DNA from: Anaerolineales bacterium
GTDB taxonomy: Bacteria > Chloroflexota > Anaerolineae > Anaerolineales > E44-bin32
Direction of reading: 5' to 3'
DNA: 5,714 nt
Assembly: GCA_030606845.1 (NCBI GenBank)
Contig: JAUWFP010000155.1
Location: 1 to 5,714 of the forward strand
Every line of letters starts with the position of its first letter. The stretch's first letter is position 1. Positions 5,644-5,714 of this stretch are shown piece after piece. The notes below the pieces were generated by a model. The model ran no database searches, was not told the DNA's origin, and saw nothing but the letters and a program-made list of their open reading frames with translations. The position numbers were made by a program, and so were the translations under genes.

Positions 5644-5714
5644 CGGCCAAGTTAGCAAAGCAGAACTTCGCATTGGGTGATTTCTCATTCCGGTAGACCC
5701 GGTAACAGCCTCTC

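Larger units (their letters stand above)
5572..5714 (-). mobile_element. 3' end of a probable group II intron (rest outside window)
   Basis: Read on the minus strand, this stretch has the layout of a group II intron 3' end: a 34-base domain V-like hairpin, a one-base joiner, a domain VI-like hairpin with a bulged A, and a terminal GAT matching the family's usual AY 3' end. The presumed splice boundary at 5572 is 4 bases beyond the htrA stop, with the intron antisense to htrA. The reverse transcriptase/maturase would lie to the right of the window. Bases 5644-5714 show no feature I can identify; one minus-strand frame stays open from the window edge to a TGA at 5591-5589, running through domain V, so I do not call it a gene. 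The weak point is that the domain V loop is not a GNRA tetraloop. Confidence 0.6.

Overview
The window holds four protein genes and the 3' end of what is probably a group II intron. They form two divergent pairs around a short regulatory region (about 3161-3318). GC content is moderate. Gene density is high and there is no long empty stretch: the largest gap is 144 bases. The lineage cannot be fixed from sequence alone. The GAF-rich sensor proteins, a zinc-finger-less DnaJ-type protein next to an HtrA lipoprotein with a Pro/Thr-rich linker, and a group II intron would fit an environmental bacterium such as a member of the Chloroflexota. That placement is inference, with low to moderate confidence.

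Left arm (minus strand, read right to left). At 3160-1985 lies a receiver-coiled coil-GAF protein with no output domain. Its receiver has serine where the phosphoacceptor aspartate should be. After 92 bases comes a sensor histidine kinase (1892 to beyond position 1) with the order receiver-GAF-PAS-HisKA-HATPase_c. Its receiver is intact and all kinase boxes are visible; only the extreme C-terminus is cut off by the window edge. The two proteins share the same N-terminal layout and look like diverged paralogues in one transcription unit.

Right arm (plus strand). A class B/CbpA-like J-domain co-chaperone (3319-4218) is followed by a lipoprotein-type HtrA/Deg serine protease with one PDZ domain (4363-5568). 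Together they suggest a protein quality-control pair, with the chaperone in the cytoplasm and the protease on the outer face of the membrane. The J-protein has a good sigma70-type promoter that overlaps a sigma32-like heat-shock motif. A weaker sigma32-like motif lies before htrA.

Right edge. Just after the htrA stop codon, the minus strand shows hairpins matching domains V and VI of a group II intron, including a bulged adenosine 7 bases from a plausible 3' splice site. The rest of the intron lies outside the window.

No clearly new system is proven. The points most worth a second look are the phosphoacceptor-less receiver beside an intact receiver-kinase, the dipeptide ORF overlapping the kinase start, the repeat-rich divergent promoter region, and the intron boundary touching the htrA stop codon.
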